From JAJPKK01 sp963747835 (GTDB lineage Bacteria; Pseudomonadota; Alphaproteobacteria; Rhizobiales; Xanthobacteraceae), in the NCBI GenBank assembly GCA_963747835.1, contig CAVVGO010000001.1, positions 248,001 through 312,000 on the forward strand: a stretch of 64,000 nt of DNA, given 5' to 3'. Position numbers and translations under genes: made by a program. Below are positions 53,052 to 63,323 of this stretch, in pieces (within the stretch, counting starts at the first letter, position 1; each line of letters starts with the position of its first letter). The notes beneath the pieces are model-generated. The model was not told where the DNA came from, did not search any database, and saw nothing but the letters and a program-made list of their open reading frames with translations.

Positions 53052-55223
53052 ATGCTGCGCCGGACGATCAATTTTCTCAACATCCAGGCGGCCGGACCTA
53101 GCGACCAGGAATCGTTCGAAGACGCGCCCCAGAGCGTGCGCCGAGTTGCGATCGCGACGCGCAGAGCCGGAATCCGTGGGTGGTACCGCCTCAAAATCGC
53201 TTCGTCGGAAGGGCTTCTCCGACGCGCTGCCATCGTGGCTCTCGACCAGAACGGAGGAACCATTTGTGCCTTCGAGAGTACAGCGCCGGGAAAGCAATTC
53301 GCCGGGTACGTCTTCTTCGGGTCGCGGATTGATTCCGTACAATTCCGACTCTATTTCGAGGCGACATCTGGAGCCGGGACGATCGCGAAGCTACGCCCGA
53401 TCTCGTTGGCCGAGTACATCTGGCATTCTCTTCGTCACCAATTTTTGCGTCACCCACTGGCCTTCCTGCGGTATTTCTTCCGCCCGGTCGATCCGTTCGT
53501 GCTTGCATTCGATTTTCCCCGGCCACCGCAATTCGCCAGTCAAAACGAACTTTACGCGTGGTGGATCGCGGAGCGCGAAGCCGGAGCCTACAAACGTTTG
53601 ATGGAAGTTCCGGTCGAGCGTCCGTCGATCTCAATCCTCATGACTGTCTGTGATCCGCAACCGATCTATATCCGCAGAGCAATCGAATCGGTTTTGCGCC
53701 AGACCACGCATGATTGGCGGCTCTGCATCGCAGACGACGCTTCAACCAACCCTGAAATCCGTCGAATTCTTTCCGAGGCGGCGCGGTCGGACAAACGGAT
53801 CGAAGTGACGTTCCGCCAGCACCGCGGCGGCATCTCCGTCGCTACCGACACGGCATTTGCCTTGGCGTCGTCGCCGTTCGTCATGTGCCTCGACCACGAT
53901 GACATGCTGGCTCCGCATGCAGTGGCGGCAATGGCCGATTTCCTCGGTCGAAGACCCCATACGAGACTCTTGTATTCTGACGAAGATAAAATCGATCAGG
54001 ATGACAACAGATCTCGCCCCTATTTCAAGCCGGATTTTTCGCCCGAGCTGCTCTATTCAAGCAACTACTTCAACCATTTGACCGCCTACCATTCGGACAC
54101 GATCAGGCGGGTCGGCGGCTGGCGAAGCGAGGTTGACGGTGCGCAGGATTACGACCTGAATCTGAGGATCATCGAAGTTATCGGCGAAGACCAGGTCGGG
54201 CACGTTCCGATGATATTATATCATTGGCGTGCCATACCGGGATCCGCTGCCTCGGATATCGGTTTTAAGCCATATGCTATCGAGGCCGGTCGCCGAGCCC
54301 TTAGTGAGCATCTCGCAAAGCGCTCTGTCAGGGCGACGGTCGTCATCGTTGCCAACGCAATGTATCGCGTGCGGTATGAACTTTCCGAACCTCAGCCGAG
54401 GGTATCGATCATCATTCCGTTTCGCGATAAAGCAACGCTATTGCGACGATGCGTGTCGTCAGTTCGAGAAATGACAACTTACCGAAACTACGAAATCATA
54501 CTGGTCGACAACGGCTCGTCCGAGCAGTCGACGCTTGAGCAGTTGAAAGGTTATCAGGAAGACGATCGAATTCGTGTGTTGCGCCAACCGGGCGCGTTCA
54601 ATTATTCCGCTCTCAACAATCGGGCAGCGGAATATTCACGCGCCGACTATCTGTGTCTGCTGAACAACGATACCGTCATCATAACACCGGACTGGTTGGA
54701 GGACATGGTGGGGTATGCCGCCCAATCCGGAGTAGGTTGCGTCGGCGCCAAGCTGTATTACCCGAGCGGAACAATTCAACATGCCGGGGTCGTGCTGGAT
54801 CCGAGCGATGTGGCACGACATGTGTTTTTGAATCGGGCACGCGATGAACCGGGGTATTTCGGCCGCTTGGCGGTCGCATCAAATTATTCCGCAGTGACGG
54901 GTGCATGTTTGCTGGTTAGCCGGTCGATCTATACGCAGGTCGGCGGTTTGGATAAGAAAGATCTGCCGATTGCATTCAATGACATTGATTTTTGTATCAG
55001 GGCAAAATTGCTTGGCTACCGCAATCTTGTGACTCCGTTTGCCGAGCTTTTCCATCATGAGTTGTCGAGCCGCGGTAGAGAGGATACAGAGGATAATGTT
55101 TTGCGGTTCAGTCAGGAGATGCGCGTGATGAAGGGACGATATGGCGCCCTACTCAACTCGGACCCGTACTTCTCACCGCACCTTACGTTAACTCAGGGTG
55201 ACTTTTCGATACGCGCCGATTGA
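53052..55223 (+). CDS. Two-domain family 2 glycosyltransferase with the shared novel N-terminal module
   Basis: A 723-residue protein. Residues ~38-150 (RRAGIRGWYRLKI, GKQFAGYVFFGSRI, LRPISLAEYIWHSL, RHPLAFLRYFFRP) match the N-terminal module of the protein at 45008-47008. Two GT-A domains follow. The first has ISILMTVCDPQP, the DxD-type LDHDDML and DEDKID; the second has VSIIIPFRDKATLLRRCV, LLNNDT and CVGAKLYYPSG. Tandem GT2 proteins of this layout build O-antigen or exopolysaccharide chains, for example poly-rhamnan-like. The ATG at 53052 directly begins the conserved part. Confidence 0.9.
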   Translation: MLRRTINFLNIQAAGPSDQESFEDAPQSVRRVAIATRRAGIRGWYRLKIASSEGLLRRAAIVALDQNGGTICAFESTAPGKQFAGYVFFGSRIDSVQFRLYFEATSGAGTIAKLRPISLAEYIWHSLRHQFLRHPLAFLRYFFRPVDPFVLAFDFPRPPQFASQNELYAWWIAEREAGAYKRLMEVPVERPSISILMTVCDPQPIYIRRAIESVLRQTTHDWRLCIADDASTNPEIRRILSEAARSDKRIEVTFRQHRGGISVATDTAFALASSPFVMCLDHDDMLAPHAVAAMADFLGRRPHTRLLYSDEDKIDQDDNRSRPYFKPDFSPELLYSSNYFNHLTAYHSDTIRRVGGWRSEVDGAQDYDLNLRIIEVIGEDQVGHVPMILYHWRAIPGSAASDIGFKPYAIEAGRRALSEHLAKRSVRATVVIVANAMYRVRYELSEPQPRVSIIIPFRDKATLLRRCVSSVREMTTYRNYEIILVDNGSSEQSTLEQLKGYQEDDRIRVLRQPGAFNYSALNNRAAEYSRADYLCLLNNDTVIITPDWLEDMVGYAAQSGVGCVGAKLYYPSGTIQHAGVVLDPSDVARHVFLNRARDEPGYFGRLAVASNYSAVTGACLLVSRSIYTQVGGLDKKDLPIAFNDIDFCIRAKLLGYRNLVTPFAELFHHELSSRGREDTEDNVLRFSQEMRVMKGRYGALLNSDPYFSPHLTLTQGDFSIRAD

Positions 55224-55266
55224 AAACGCGGCAACCTGGCGAACGCCAAAGGTACGATTGTTTGGT

Positions 55267-56103
55267 CTAACCGCGCCGGCTCTCCTGGCCTGGAAGCCCG
55301 ATCTTGCCGCGCCGGCGCCATCCTTCGCGATTAATCCAGTCGATCAAGGAGGGGCACAGCCGCGTCATCCACCATGCCAATCTCGCAAGCGGCGTCACAA
55401 TGACGAGACCGCGGTCGTGTCGGATGGCGGCAATCGCCGCCGCGGCCACCGCCTCGGCTGTCGTGGTTAGAAAGCCCGGCAGGACCGGCGCCTGTCGATG
55501 CGCTTCCGGGTCCTTCAGGTTCGTCAACATCGGGGTGCGGACAAATCCCGGACACAAGGCTGTAACCCCGAATGTGTCCCGGTGATAGTCATTGCGCAGC
55601 GCGAGTGTGAATCCGACCAGCCCGAATTTGCTCGCTTGGTAAGCCGCTAACTTCTTCGACGGAACCAGACCCGCAATGCTGCAGACGTTGAGAATGTGTG
55701 CGTGCTCGGATGCGATGAGGGTTGGAAGCAGTTCATGGATGATCTGCATCGGAGCGAGTAGGTTGACCGCCATGGTCTGCCGCCAAGCCTCGTCCGCCGT
55801 GAGGTGGTAGGGACCGTAGCAGATGATGCCGGCGCAATTGGCGAGGATGTTGAAATGATCGCACTTTGCTCGCATCCCGGTGATCGCCTTGGAAATCTCT
55901 GTCGGAATCGCGAGATCACAAACTTCGGCCATGACCTCGACGCCGTACTCGGCCGCCTCGCTGACCACGCCTGCCAGTCGCTCGGCGTCTCGATCGATCA
56001 AGAACAGGTCCGCACCCTCGGCTGCCAGCGCCAGCGCAATCGCCCTGCCGATCCCGGACGCCGCGCCAGTTACAACAGCCTTACGTCCACGAATAATGCG
56101 CAT
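55267..56103 (-). CDS. Short-chain dehydrogenase/reductase
   Basis: A 278-residue SDR enzyme with cofactor motif TGAASGIG, NAG-type ANCAGI, catalytic Ser in NVCSIAG and YQASK as the active pair, then the C-terminal PGFVRTPM. An ATG at 56103 is preferred; the frame open to 56166 would reach the neighbouring gene's stop. The DNA shows no clear ribosome-binding site. It could reduce a keto sugar or lipid intermediate (inference). Downstream of the GT4 gene on the same strand. Confidence 0.87.
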   Translation of the reverse strand: MRIIRGRKAVVTGAASGIGRAIALALAAEGADLFLIDRDAERLAGVVSEAAEYGVEVMAEVCDLAIPTEISKAITGMRAKCDHFNILANCAGIICYGPYHLTADEAWRQTMAVNLLAPMQIIHELLPTLIASEHAHILNVCSIAGLVPSKKLAAYQASKFGLVGFTLALRNDYHRDTFGVTALCPGFVRTPMLTNLKDPEAHRQAPVLPGFLTTTAEAVAAAAIAAIRHDRGLVIVTPLARLAWWMTRLCPSLIDWINREGWRRRGKIGLPGQESRRG

Positions 56104-56166
56104 CGGATGAGGACCAAAAAACGCCTGGTGCGCAAGGGAGAGTGAGGCAGCGCCGGTTAACACCAA

Positions 56167-57315
56167 CTAATGACATCGAGCTTTGGCAGGAGCCTGGCTG
56201 CTTTCGAGGGCGCGGGCAACGATCAATTCGGCGGCGCGGCCCTTTCCCTCGCAAAGCCAGTTTTGCTTGCCGTATTCGCTTCCGGCTTTCGACCAACGCT
56301 TGATCCAGGAGGGGTCGCGGGCCGCCTTCAACGCGTCGACAAGAGCTGCCTGATTGAAGGGCTCCTGAACGACAATTCCAGCGTCGGCGCAAGTGACATG
56401 CTTTGCATATCCGCAGCCCGAAGTCGTGATCACCGGCAAACCGTTCGCCACGGCTTCCAGAATGACCGTTCCGGTCGTGTCGTAACGTGCGGGATGAACG
56501 AGCACGTCCGCGGCCGCCATCAACTCCGGAACGTCTTCGCGGTGCCCGAGCCATTTGATTCTGTCGGCAACGCCGAGCCATCGGGCGAGACTTTTGATCC
56601 ACGCGGATTTTGCATCCCGCTCGGCCAGTCCGACGATCAGCAATTGCGCGTCGGCAAATCGGCTCAGCGCCCGAATGCTGCGATCGAATCCCTTGGTCTT
56701 AGGTTGGACGCCGACCGCGATCCAGGCCCAGTCATCGGTAGCCAGACCCAAGTGCGCGCGGTATTCCCCTCGCTTGGCATTCGTCCGGTATTCGGGCCTG
56801 CGTCGCGTTGCCGTAAGCGTCGGCGGCAACATGATCAACCGGTTCGGCTCGGTCGTCCATAAATCCCAATACTCGTGGCGTTGAGCTTCACTCAACAAAA
56901 GAACTTTGGTCGCCCGGTTGGGTGCAAAGCATTCCTTTTCCAAACCGACGAATTCCGAATAGCGCGGCACCAAGTGCAAAATCGGATTCTTGATGAGCCG
57001 CGCCCGCATAGACCGCTCCGAACAATACAGAACGTCGAGGCCGATGAGTTTGTCGAAGCCGACCAGAAGATCGAATTCTTCCGCCGCGCGCCGCCTGAAT
57101 TGATCCGCGAATGCGCGTTGGCGCCAATGGTTCGTGCGGCCCCCAACGCTCAAGACGCTAACCGACAAATCTTCGGCGAACCGTCCGCCAAATTTTCGCG
57201 ACGTGAAAATTGTTACCTCATGTCCCAACTCTCTAATGCTGCGCGCGATATCAACGCAATCTCGCTGAAGGCCGCCGCCGGGAAACAAGCTGACGATTGC
57301 AAATGCAAAATGCAT
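56167..57315 (-). CDS. WaaG/RfaG-like glycosyltransferase family 4
   Basis: A 382-residue GT-B enzyme with the WaaG-like start FAIVSLFPGGGLQRDCVDIARSIRELGHEV, mid-region KTKGFDRSIRALSRFADAQLLIVG, and the EX7E-type segment TGTVILEAVANGLPVITTSGCGYAKHV. WaaG adds glucose to the lipopolysaccharide inner core. The family fit is good but substrate specificity is inferred. Its promoter lies in the AT-rich stretch upstream. Confidence 0.87.
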   Translation of the reverse strand: MHFAFAIVSLFPGGGLQRDCVDIARSIRELGHEVTIFTSRKFGGRFAEDLSVSVLSVGGRTNHWRQRAFADQFRRRAAEEFDLLVGFDKLIGLDVLYCSERSMRARLIKNPILHLVPRYSEFVGLEKECFAPNRATKVLLLSEAQRHEYWDLWTTEPNRLIMLPPTLTATRRRPEYRTNAKRGEYRAHLGLATDDWAWIAVGVQPKTKGFDRSIRALSRFADAQLLIVGLAERDAKSAWIKSLARWLGVADRIKWLGHREDVPELMAAADVLVHPARYDTTGTVILEAVANGLPVITTSGCGYAKHVTCADAGIVVQEPFNQAALVDALKAARDPSWIKRWSKAGSEYGKQNWLCEGKGRAAELIVARALESSQAPAKARCH

Positions 57316-57687
57316 GTTCTCATCGAACGTGTATCGTAGAGGTCATGATACAACTATATAGAGTATAAAATAACTAATACCCTTGAAAGTTGCTTTTCCT
57401 CTGGATTTAAGCCGCACATTAGCCTCAGTCCGGACCGTTTTCAATTGAAAACGGGTGTTTAGTGACCCCTACAGTTTATGCGATTATTTTGGTGCAGCCA
57501 AAATCCACGAGACAAAGCGAAGGATGAAGAGATGCTGTGGCGATCTTTTTTTAAGGGAAAACAGCGCGCCTTCAGCCACTGCGTCGTTGCGCTTGCTTGC
57601 CCGATGCTGCCACATCAAGATGGCAATAAAATCGAAGCAGATCGTCGCAATTCCGAAGCATCCCGTCACGGCCACCACAATCAGTAA
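57316..57687. other. AT-rich intergenic region
   Basis: About 370 bases. The part at 57344-57390 is markedly AT-rich (cataactaata-like composition) against the GC-rich surroundings. It likely contains the promoter for the WaaG-like gene; no convincing gene was seen (frames 57455-57802 and 57478-57687 are shadows or out of frame). Confidence 0.4.
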
Positions 57688-59132
57688 TCAGTTACGTGAG
57701 GGATCAAACTCATTATTGGCGGCCAAAATGCCCGCAAAAAAGCTCGCCGCAGCTTCTGACCAACTGGGATGGCGGAATCGCTCGCGGATTGTTCGTTCGT
57801 AGGCATCCCAGAGTCTGGGGAAATTCGATCCATTGCCTTATGGTATCGTACCAAGCACGCTCGTCGGTCGGGTCGAGACATGGGAGAAGATCCACGCGCA
57901 AGCTCCGGTAGCGCGCCGCCGGTCGATGCGAGAACGGCCTTACCGTAACCGAACGCTTCAATAACGGGGAGGCCGTATCCTTCATACGCAGAAGGGTAAA
58001 CGCAGAATGCCACATCTCGATAGAGGGTATTGAGCAGGTCGTCATCGGCGTCGTGGATCAGGACGATTTGCTCCGCTGTGTCCGGATCATTCCGGATGGC
58101 CGCGAGAAGATCGTCAACCATCCAACCGGGACGGCCAACAAACACGAGCTTGAACCCCCTCGCCTGCGGCACGCCTTCGGCTACCAAACGTCGCCAAACT
58201 TCGTAGATCAGCCGGTGCCCTTTGCGTGGCTCGATCGTGCTCACCATCATTGCGAACTGGCCCGCGCGAAGACGGGAGGGTAATCCTGCCACGGATCTCA
58301 TGCGAGCCGCGTCCACGTCGAAGCCGAGAGAACCAAGGGCAATATCGCCGACAACGATACCACGCCGCATGCAATAGGCCCGGCAATCGGCTTCAATGGC
58401 GCGAGAATTGACCACGATGCGATCTGCGATGCTAAGGGCCTTGTGCATGTAATTGCCGAATAATTCGACATCATAGCTTCTATAGAAATATGGAAACATC
58501 ACTGGAATAAGATCGTGACACAGCAGGACCATCCGAAATCCGATTCGCGACTTTAACTCGCCTATAGCTCCTATATTTGTATGTCCCCATCCGCATCCGA
58601 CACAGACGAGGGTGTCATTTTGCTCGAAATTAATCGGCGAGCCGACCGCTATCTCAAGGGGAAAAAACGGTCGACGGGTATCGTCCGCCAACACCAGTAA
58701 ACTATGATATTTGCCCGACATCAGACAGCGCTGCGCCCGATCCGCCAGACGCGCGAGCCAGAGGTGTTGCGTGCCAAGCCGGATTTTCTCCAAGCAGTTG
58801 AGCGCCTTGCGGCGGGTTTGACCAATCCAAAGGAACGCGGACTTCCATGCGGTTGGGACTCGATCGGTTCGACGTCGCCCCGGCCGCGCCGGATTGGTCA
58901 ACCCCAAGGTATCGAGCGCCGCTTCGCCCGTCAGAAATTGACTCACATCGCAAGTGACCTCGCAATAGGCCAACCGCTCGGGATCGAAAAAGACAAATGC
59001 AACATCAGGAAGATTTGCGTGAGCCCACGATCCCAGTTTGCGCTCGACCCGGACAATTCCAGCTGGCGGTCCGGTCCATCGCATCGACGATGAGATGTCG
59101 AACAGAATCCGCCCCGAACGACTGGGCTTCAC
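57688..59132 (-). pseudogene. Family 4 glycosyltransferase, two frameshifts near the C-terminus
   Basis: An ~480-residue GT-B enzyme. The central part is intact (VLLCHDLIPVMFPYFYRS, MVSTIEPRKGHRLIYEVWRR, VYPSAYEGYGLPVIEAFGYGKAVLAS). After GGALPELAR one base must be dropped (near 57900) to read DLLPCLDPTDERAWYDTIRQWIE. One more near 57815 gives LWDAYERTIRERFRHPSWSEAAASFF, ending at 57688. Uncorrected, the frame instead ends at 57681 with an unrelated tail. The order matches capsule/exopolysaccharide mannosyltransferase-like GT4 proteins. Confidence 0.8.
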
Positions 59133-59360
59133 CTGCCGCCTGCTCCGAAAAGCGGTCCTTGCCGATGTCCAGTGAATGAGCCTTTGATCAGGTTCATTTT
59201 AACTCAATTTGATGCGCGGGCAGTTTTCTGATAGCTGAACCGCGAGATAACGGCAATGTACCAAACTCGGACACCGCGGACTTGACGTGCAAGGTTACTT
59301 CCGTTGGAAGTCATCATCTCGCCAGGCAGGTTGCTCGCCGGGCGCATGTGCTGCGGTTAG

Positions 59361-60413
59361 ATGACACCCCAGATTTCCGTGGTCATGCCGGTCCGAGACG
59401 GAGCGCGTTGGCTCCGTGAGGCCATCGCATCGGTTCAAGTTCAGACTCTAGAAGATTTCGAACTCATCATTGTCGATGACGGGTCTGAGGACGAAACTCC
59501 GCGGATAATCGAAGCAAGCGGGCGTGGCGACTCGCGCATCCAAGTTCTCCGACAGGAGCGGCGTGGGCTGGTTCCGGCACTCAATCGTGGGTTAACGCGA
59601 GCGCGGTGTCCGCTGGTTGCACGTCTCGATGCCGACGACCGCGCCCACCCGCAACGACTCGAGCGCCAGAAACAATATCTGGACGGTCACCCTGAGATCG
59701 GCCTGCTTGGTGCGTGGGCCGATCAGATCGACGAGCAGGGGGCGAGAATAGGCTCGTTGCGGCCACCGACACGACCGAAAGCGCTCGCCGAATTGCTTGC
59801 TCGCATGAACCCGATGCTGCATTCGTCGATAATTCTGCGCGCTTCGGTATTGCAGAAGGTTGGGTTTTATCGACCGGCTTTCGAAGGCGCGGAAGATTAC
59901 GACTTGTGGGTCCGCATCTCCGAGGTCACCGAGGTCGCCAATCTGCCGGAATGCCTGCTGCAATATCGCGTCCATTGCGAGAGTGTCACGCATCGCGCTC
60001 GCGCACGGCAGATGTTCTCGACGCGCCTGGTACAACGGTCGGCGGCGGCGCGGCAGACCAATGCACATGGTCCGGATATTGACGTCACTGCGCCACCCGA
60101 TTGGCTGGCAACGGAATCCCTCAGTTCTCCGATCTACGGAGACATTGCGCGGCTGTATTGTCTGCTGGATTTGGCGGACTCCTCGAATTTAACAGGTCCG
60201 TGCGATCATCGTTCCGACATCTCGGCGTTGAGCAATGGCAATATCGTTCTCAATCACGCCGAGAGACGAATGGCTCAACTGGCGTTGCTCAATCTATTAA
60301 AAAGAAGCACGGCATCGCGAAACACATCCCGCGCTGCCACGCTCTGGCATTTCATTCGATTGCATCCCTTGCGGGCAATTCAGCTCGGATATCAAGCGTT
60401 CCTGAAGAATTAG
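59361..60413 (+). CDS. Family 2 glycosyltransferase
   Basis: A 350-residue GT-A enzyme with ISVVMPVRDGARWLREAIASV, DDGSED, ARLDADDRAHPQRLERQ (DxD) and SEVTEVANLPECLLQYRVH. It is intact, starts at ATG 59361 and is divergent from the gene at 57688-59132. It is typical of surface-polysaccharide glycosyltransferases; substrate unknown. Confidence 0.9.
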   Translation: MTPQISVVMPVRDGARWLREAIASVQVQTLEDFELIIVDDGSEDETPRIIEASGRGDSRIQVLRQERRGLVPALNRGLTRARCPLVARLDADDRAHPQRLERQKQYLDGHPEIGLLGAWADQIDEQGARIGSLRPPTRPKALAELLARMNPMLHSSIILRASVLQKVGFYRPAFEGAEDYDLWVRISEVTEVANLPECLLQYRVHCESVTHRARARQMFSTRLVQRSAAARQTNAHGPDIDVTAPPDWLATESLSSPIYGDIARLYCLLDLADSSNLTGPCDHRSDISALSNGNIVLNHAERRMAQLALLNLLKRSTASRNTSRAATLWHFIRLHPLRAIQLGYQAFLKN

Positions 60414-60669
60414 CCGAAGAGATAAGCATCGGCGAAGTTGAGCAGGCGCTCCCCTAGGGGCTGTTGCCGGTCGAGGCGCCGACCGCGCGGGATGGCGCGC
60501 GGGGCTTCGCAACCGTCGTAAATGTGCCGCGTCCTCGTTGTTTTGCCACGATTAAAAACGCCTTTTCGCCTCCACAGTTGGCATCGCTCTTGCAACACGA
60601 CACTTGCGCGCGGCGTCCGGTCTGGCCGCGCCATCGCCTCGCAACGCTGCAAAGATGAGGTGCATTTCG

Positions 60670-62268
60670 ATGTCTGAATCAAAAAAAGCTCGCTTTTTCC
60701 GCGTCACTACCCTCGCTCTCGCCATCGGAATTTCGATCATTTCGTCCCACGCCTCATTGGGCGAAACGGTTCTGCGGATCGCCATGACGGCGGCCGACAT
60801 TCCGGATTGGCGCGGGCAGCCCGACCAGGGGTTCGAGGGAAGTCGCTTCATCGGCAATTCGCTCCATGACCCGCTGGTCAGCTTTGACTTGTCGAGCAGC
60901 GACAAGGAGGTGACCGTCCGGCCGGCGCTTGCGAACAAGTGGTATGTCGACCCGAGCAATGAAAAAAAATGGGTCTTCGAACTGCGCGACGACGTGAAAT
61001 TTCATGACGGCTGCCCCTGGAACGCGGAGTCGGCCATATGGAATTTCGAGCGGCTGATATTCGAGAAACATCCGGCGTTCGCGCCGTTCAACTTTGCCCG
61101 TGCCCGCTCGCGCACCAACAACATCGAACAAATCGAGAAGATCGATAGCTACAAGATCGCGATCTATACGAAAACTCCCGAGTCGCTCTTCTACTACAAC
61201 ATGCCGTTCCTGTTCATGCTGTCGAAGTGTGCGCTCGACAAAGCCGGTAACGACTACAACGTCTATGCCAAAGCCCCGGTCGGGACGGGCCCGTACAAGT
61301 TTTCCGCCGTCGTGCCCCACGAGCGCTTCGAGTTAGTGAAGAACGCCGATTATTGGGACAAGAAGCGGATTCCAAAACACGACCGCGTGGTCCTGCTGCC
61401 GATGCCGGAGGTAACGACGCGGGTCGCTGCGCTCCTATCGGGTCAAGTCGACTTTATCGAAGCGCCGTCGCCGGACACCATCCCGGCCCTCAAGGCGGCC
61501 GGGATGACGATCGTCACCAATGTGTACCCGCATACCTGGCCGTATCTATTGAACGCGGCCCGCGGCCCCTTCAAAGATGTGAGGGTTCGGCAAGCGGCCA
61601 ACTATGCGATGAATCGAAACGAGATGGTCGAGCTTCTGGCCGGCGTCGCCGTCCCGAGCCACGGCATCTTTATTCCGCAGCAGAGGTGGTACGGCAAGCC
61701 GTTTGACTATGCTTACGATCCCAAAAAGGCGACCGCGCTGCTCAAGGCGGCCGGCTGTTATCCTTGCGAAATCTTCATTGCCATCTCGGCATCCGGTTCC
61801 GGCCAGATGCAGCCGCTGCCGATGAATGAGCTCGCCAAGGAGCAACTTGAGGCCGCCGGTTTCAAAGTGAAGTTCGCAACGCTCGATTGGAATTCCTTGA
61901 TTGACATTTTCATCAAGGGCCAGTCGACGTTTCCTTATGACGGCGTGAATTTCTCAAGCGGCGCGATGGAACCGCTCGGCGCCGTCAAGAGCACCATGAC
62001 GGACTACAACGCGCCGCTCGGCTCGAACTGGGGCTGGTACTCCAACCCCGAGGCGGACGAACTCGGCAAAAAAGTTCTCTCGAGTTTCGATCCCGCCGTT
62101 CAAGATGCTCTCATCACGAAGATTCACGAACTCGTCGTTCGCGATGCGCGCAGCCTGTTCATCGTGAGCGACCTCAATCCGCGCGCGATGTCGCCAAGGG
62201 TGAAGGGATTTGTGCAGGCCCAGAGCTGGTTCCAGGACATTACGCCGATCATAATCACGGACAAGTAG
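60670..62268 (+). CDS. Family 5 ABC-type extracellular solute-binding protein (peptide/nickel type)
   Basis: A 532-residue binding protein with a signal peptide ending near SLGETVLR. The SBP family 5 blocks are WVFELRDDVKFHDGCPWNAES, AKAPVGTGPYKF and GQVDFIEAPSPDTIPALKAAG. ATG 60670 has GAGG at nine bases; an ATG at 60655 is an alternative. It is first of a three-gene importer set, with two permease genes following. Peptide, glutathione or nickel-type ligands are all possible. Confidence 0.92.
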   Translation: MSESKKARFFRVTTLALAIGISIISSHASLGETVLRIAMTAADIPDWRGQPDQGFEGSRFIGNSLHDPLVSFDLSSSDKEVTVRPALANKWYVDPSNEKKWVFELRDDVKFHDGCPWNAESAIWNFERLIFEKHPAFAPFNFARARSRTNNIEQIEKIDSYKIAIYTKTPESLFYYNMPFLFMLSKCALDKAGNDYNVYAKAPVGTGPYKFSAVVPHERFELVKNADYWDKKRIPKHDRVVLLPMPEVTTRVAALLSGQVDFIEAPSPDTIPALKAAGMTIVTNVYPHTWPYLLNAARGPFKDVRVRQAANYAMNRNEMVELLAGVAVPSHGIFIPQQRWYGKPFDYAYDPKKATALLKAAGCYPCEIFIAISASGSGQMQPLPMNELAKEQLEAAGFKVKFATLDWNSLIDIFIKGQSTFPYDGVNFSSGAMEPLGAVKSTMTDYNAPLGSNWGWYSNPEADELGKKVLSSFDPAVQDALITKIHELVVRDARSLFIVSDLNPRAMSPRVKGFVQAQSWFQDITPIIITDK

Positions 62269-62270
62269 CG

Positions 62271-62306
62271 GGTCGGCAGGAGGGGGCTGCCGACCGCGAC
62301 TTTTTT
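62271..62306 (+). terminator. Intercistronic hairpin with T6 run
   Basis: A 9-bp perfect stem (GGTCGGCAG / CTGCCGACC, seven-base loop) five bases before a T6 run, between the binding protein and first permease. It probably gives partial termination, keeping permease levels below the binding protein. Confidence 0.72.
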
Positions 62307-62346
62307 CCGGCCCGGTCGAGCGTGTGATATCGAGAGAGCCGCTCTG

Positions 62347-63303
62347 ATGTGGTCTTACGCAGTTCGCAGAATCCTGTTGGCGATCCCGATCGCCCTTGGC
62401 GTCAGCGTGATCTGTTTCGCCCTGGTCTATCTCGCTCCCGGCGATCCGCTCCAGTCGCTCATCCCGCCCGATGCAAGACCGGAGGATGTCGAACAGATCA
62501 AGCGGCTCTACGGTTTCGATAAGCCTGTCCCGGTGCAGTATTTCTTATGGCTCACGCGGGCCATCAGTGGCGACCTTGGTATGTCTCTGCAGACCGGTCG
62601 ACCGGTGCTGCTCGAGGTCATGAATGCATTGTCGAATACGATCGTCATCTCGGCGGGCGCCGTGCTGATCGCATTCACGCTCGCATTCGGCATGGGAATA
62701 CTCGCCGCCTACCACATCGGTCGGCCCACCGACCGCGTCGTGACCGCGGCGGCGGTGGTCGGCGTCAGCATTCCCAACTACTGGCTCGGCATTGTGCTGG
62801 TCATAATTTTCGCGGTTAAGCTCGGCGTTCTGCCTGCGACCGGCATGGGATCCAAGGGTTCGACCAGCTTTAGCCTGCTCGATTGGGAGCAGGTCAAATA
62901 CGCGATCCTCCCGGTACTGACCATGGCACTCGTACCACTCGGCATCATCATGCGCACGACGCGTTCCGCGGTCGCCGACATTTTGAGCCAGGACTTCGTC
63001 GAAATGCTGCGTGCGAAGGGCTTGGGGCCAATCGCCGTGTTGCGGCATGCGGTTCGCAATGCGTTGCCACAAGTGCTCACCGTGATGGGCCTCCAGTTCG
63101 GTTACCTGGTCGGCGGGTCGATCCTGGTAGAGACCATCTTCACCTGGCCTGGCACCGGCTTCCTGATGAGCAAGGCCATCCTGACTCGAGACGTTCCACT
63201 GTTGCAGGGCGCGATCCTGGTGCTCGCAATGACGTTCGTGTTCATCAATCTGGTTGTCGATCTCGTCCAGACCGCGGTCGATCCCAGGATCAAGCGGGCC
63301 TGA
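62347..63303 (+). CDS. ABC transporter permease (DppB-type)
   Basis: A 318-residue membrane protein with six predicted helices, the N-terminal family block VICFALVYLAPGDPL and the EAA-type loop VEMLRAKGLGPIAVLRHAVRNAL. It also has QFGYLVGGSILVETIFTWPGTGFL. It forms the channel of the importer with the next gene product. ATG 62347. Confidence 0.93.
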   Translation: MWSYAVRRILLAIPIALGVSVICFALVYLAPGDPLQSLIPPDARPEDVEQIKRLYGFDKPVPVQYFLWLTRAISGDLGMSLQTGRPVLLEVMNALSNTIVISAGAVLIAFTLAFGMGILAAYHIGRPTDRVVTAAAVVGVSIPNYWLGIVLVIIFAVKLGVLPATGMGSKGSTSFSLLDWEQVKYAILPVLTMALVPLGIIMRTTRSAVADILSQDFVEMLRAKGLGPIAVLRHAVRNALPQVLTVMGLQFGYLVGGSILVETIFTWPGTGFLMSKAILTRDVPLLQGAILVLAMTFVFINLVVDLVQTAVDPRIKRA

Positions 63304-63323
63304 TCGAGCACACGGGTCTGACC

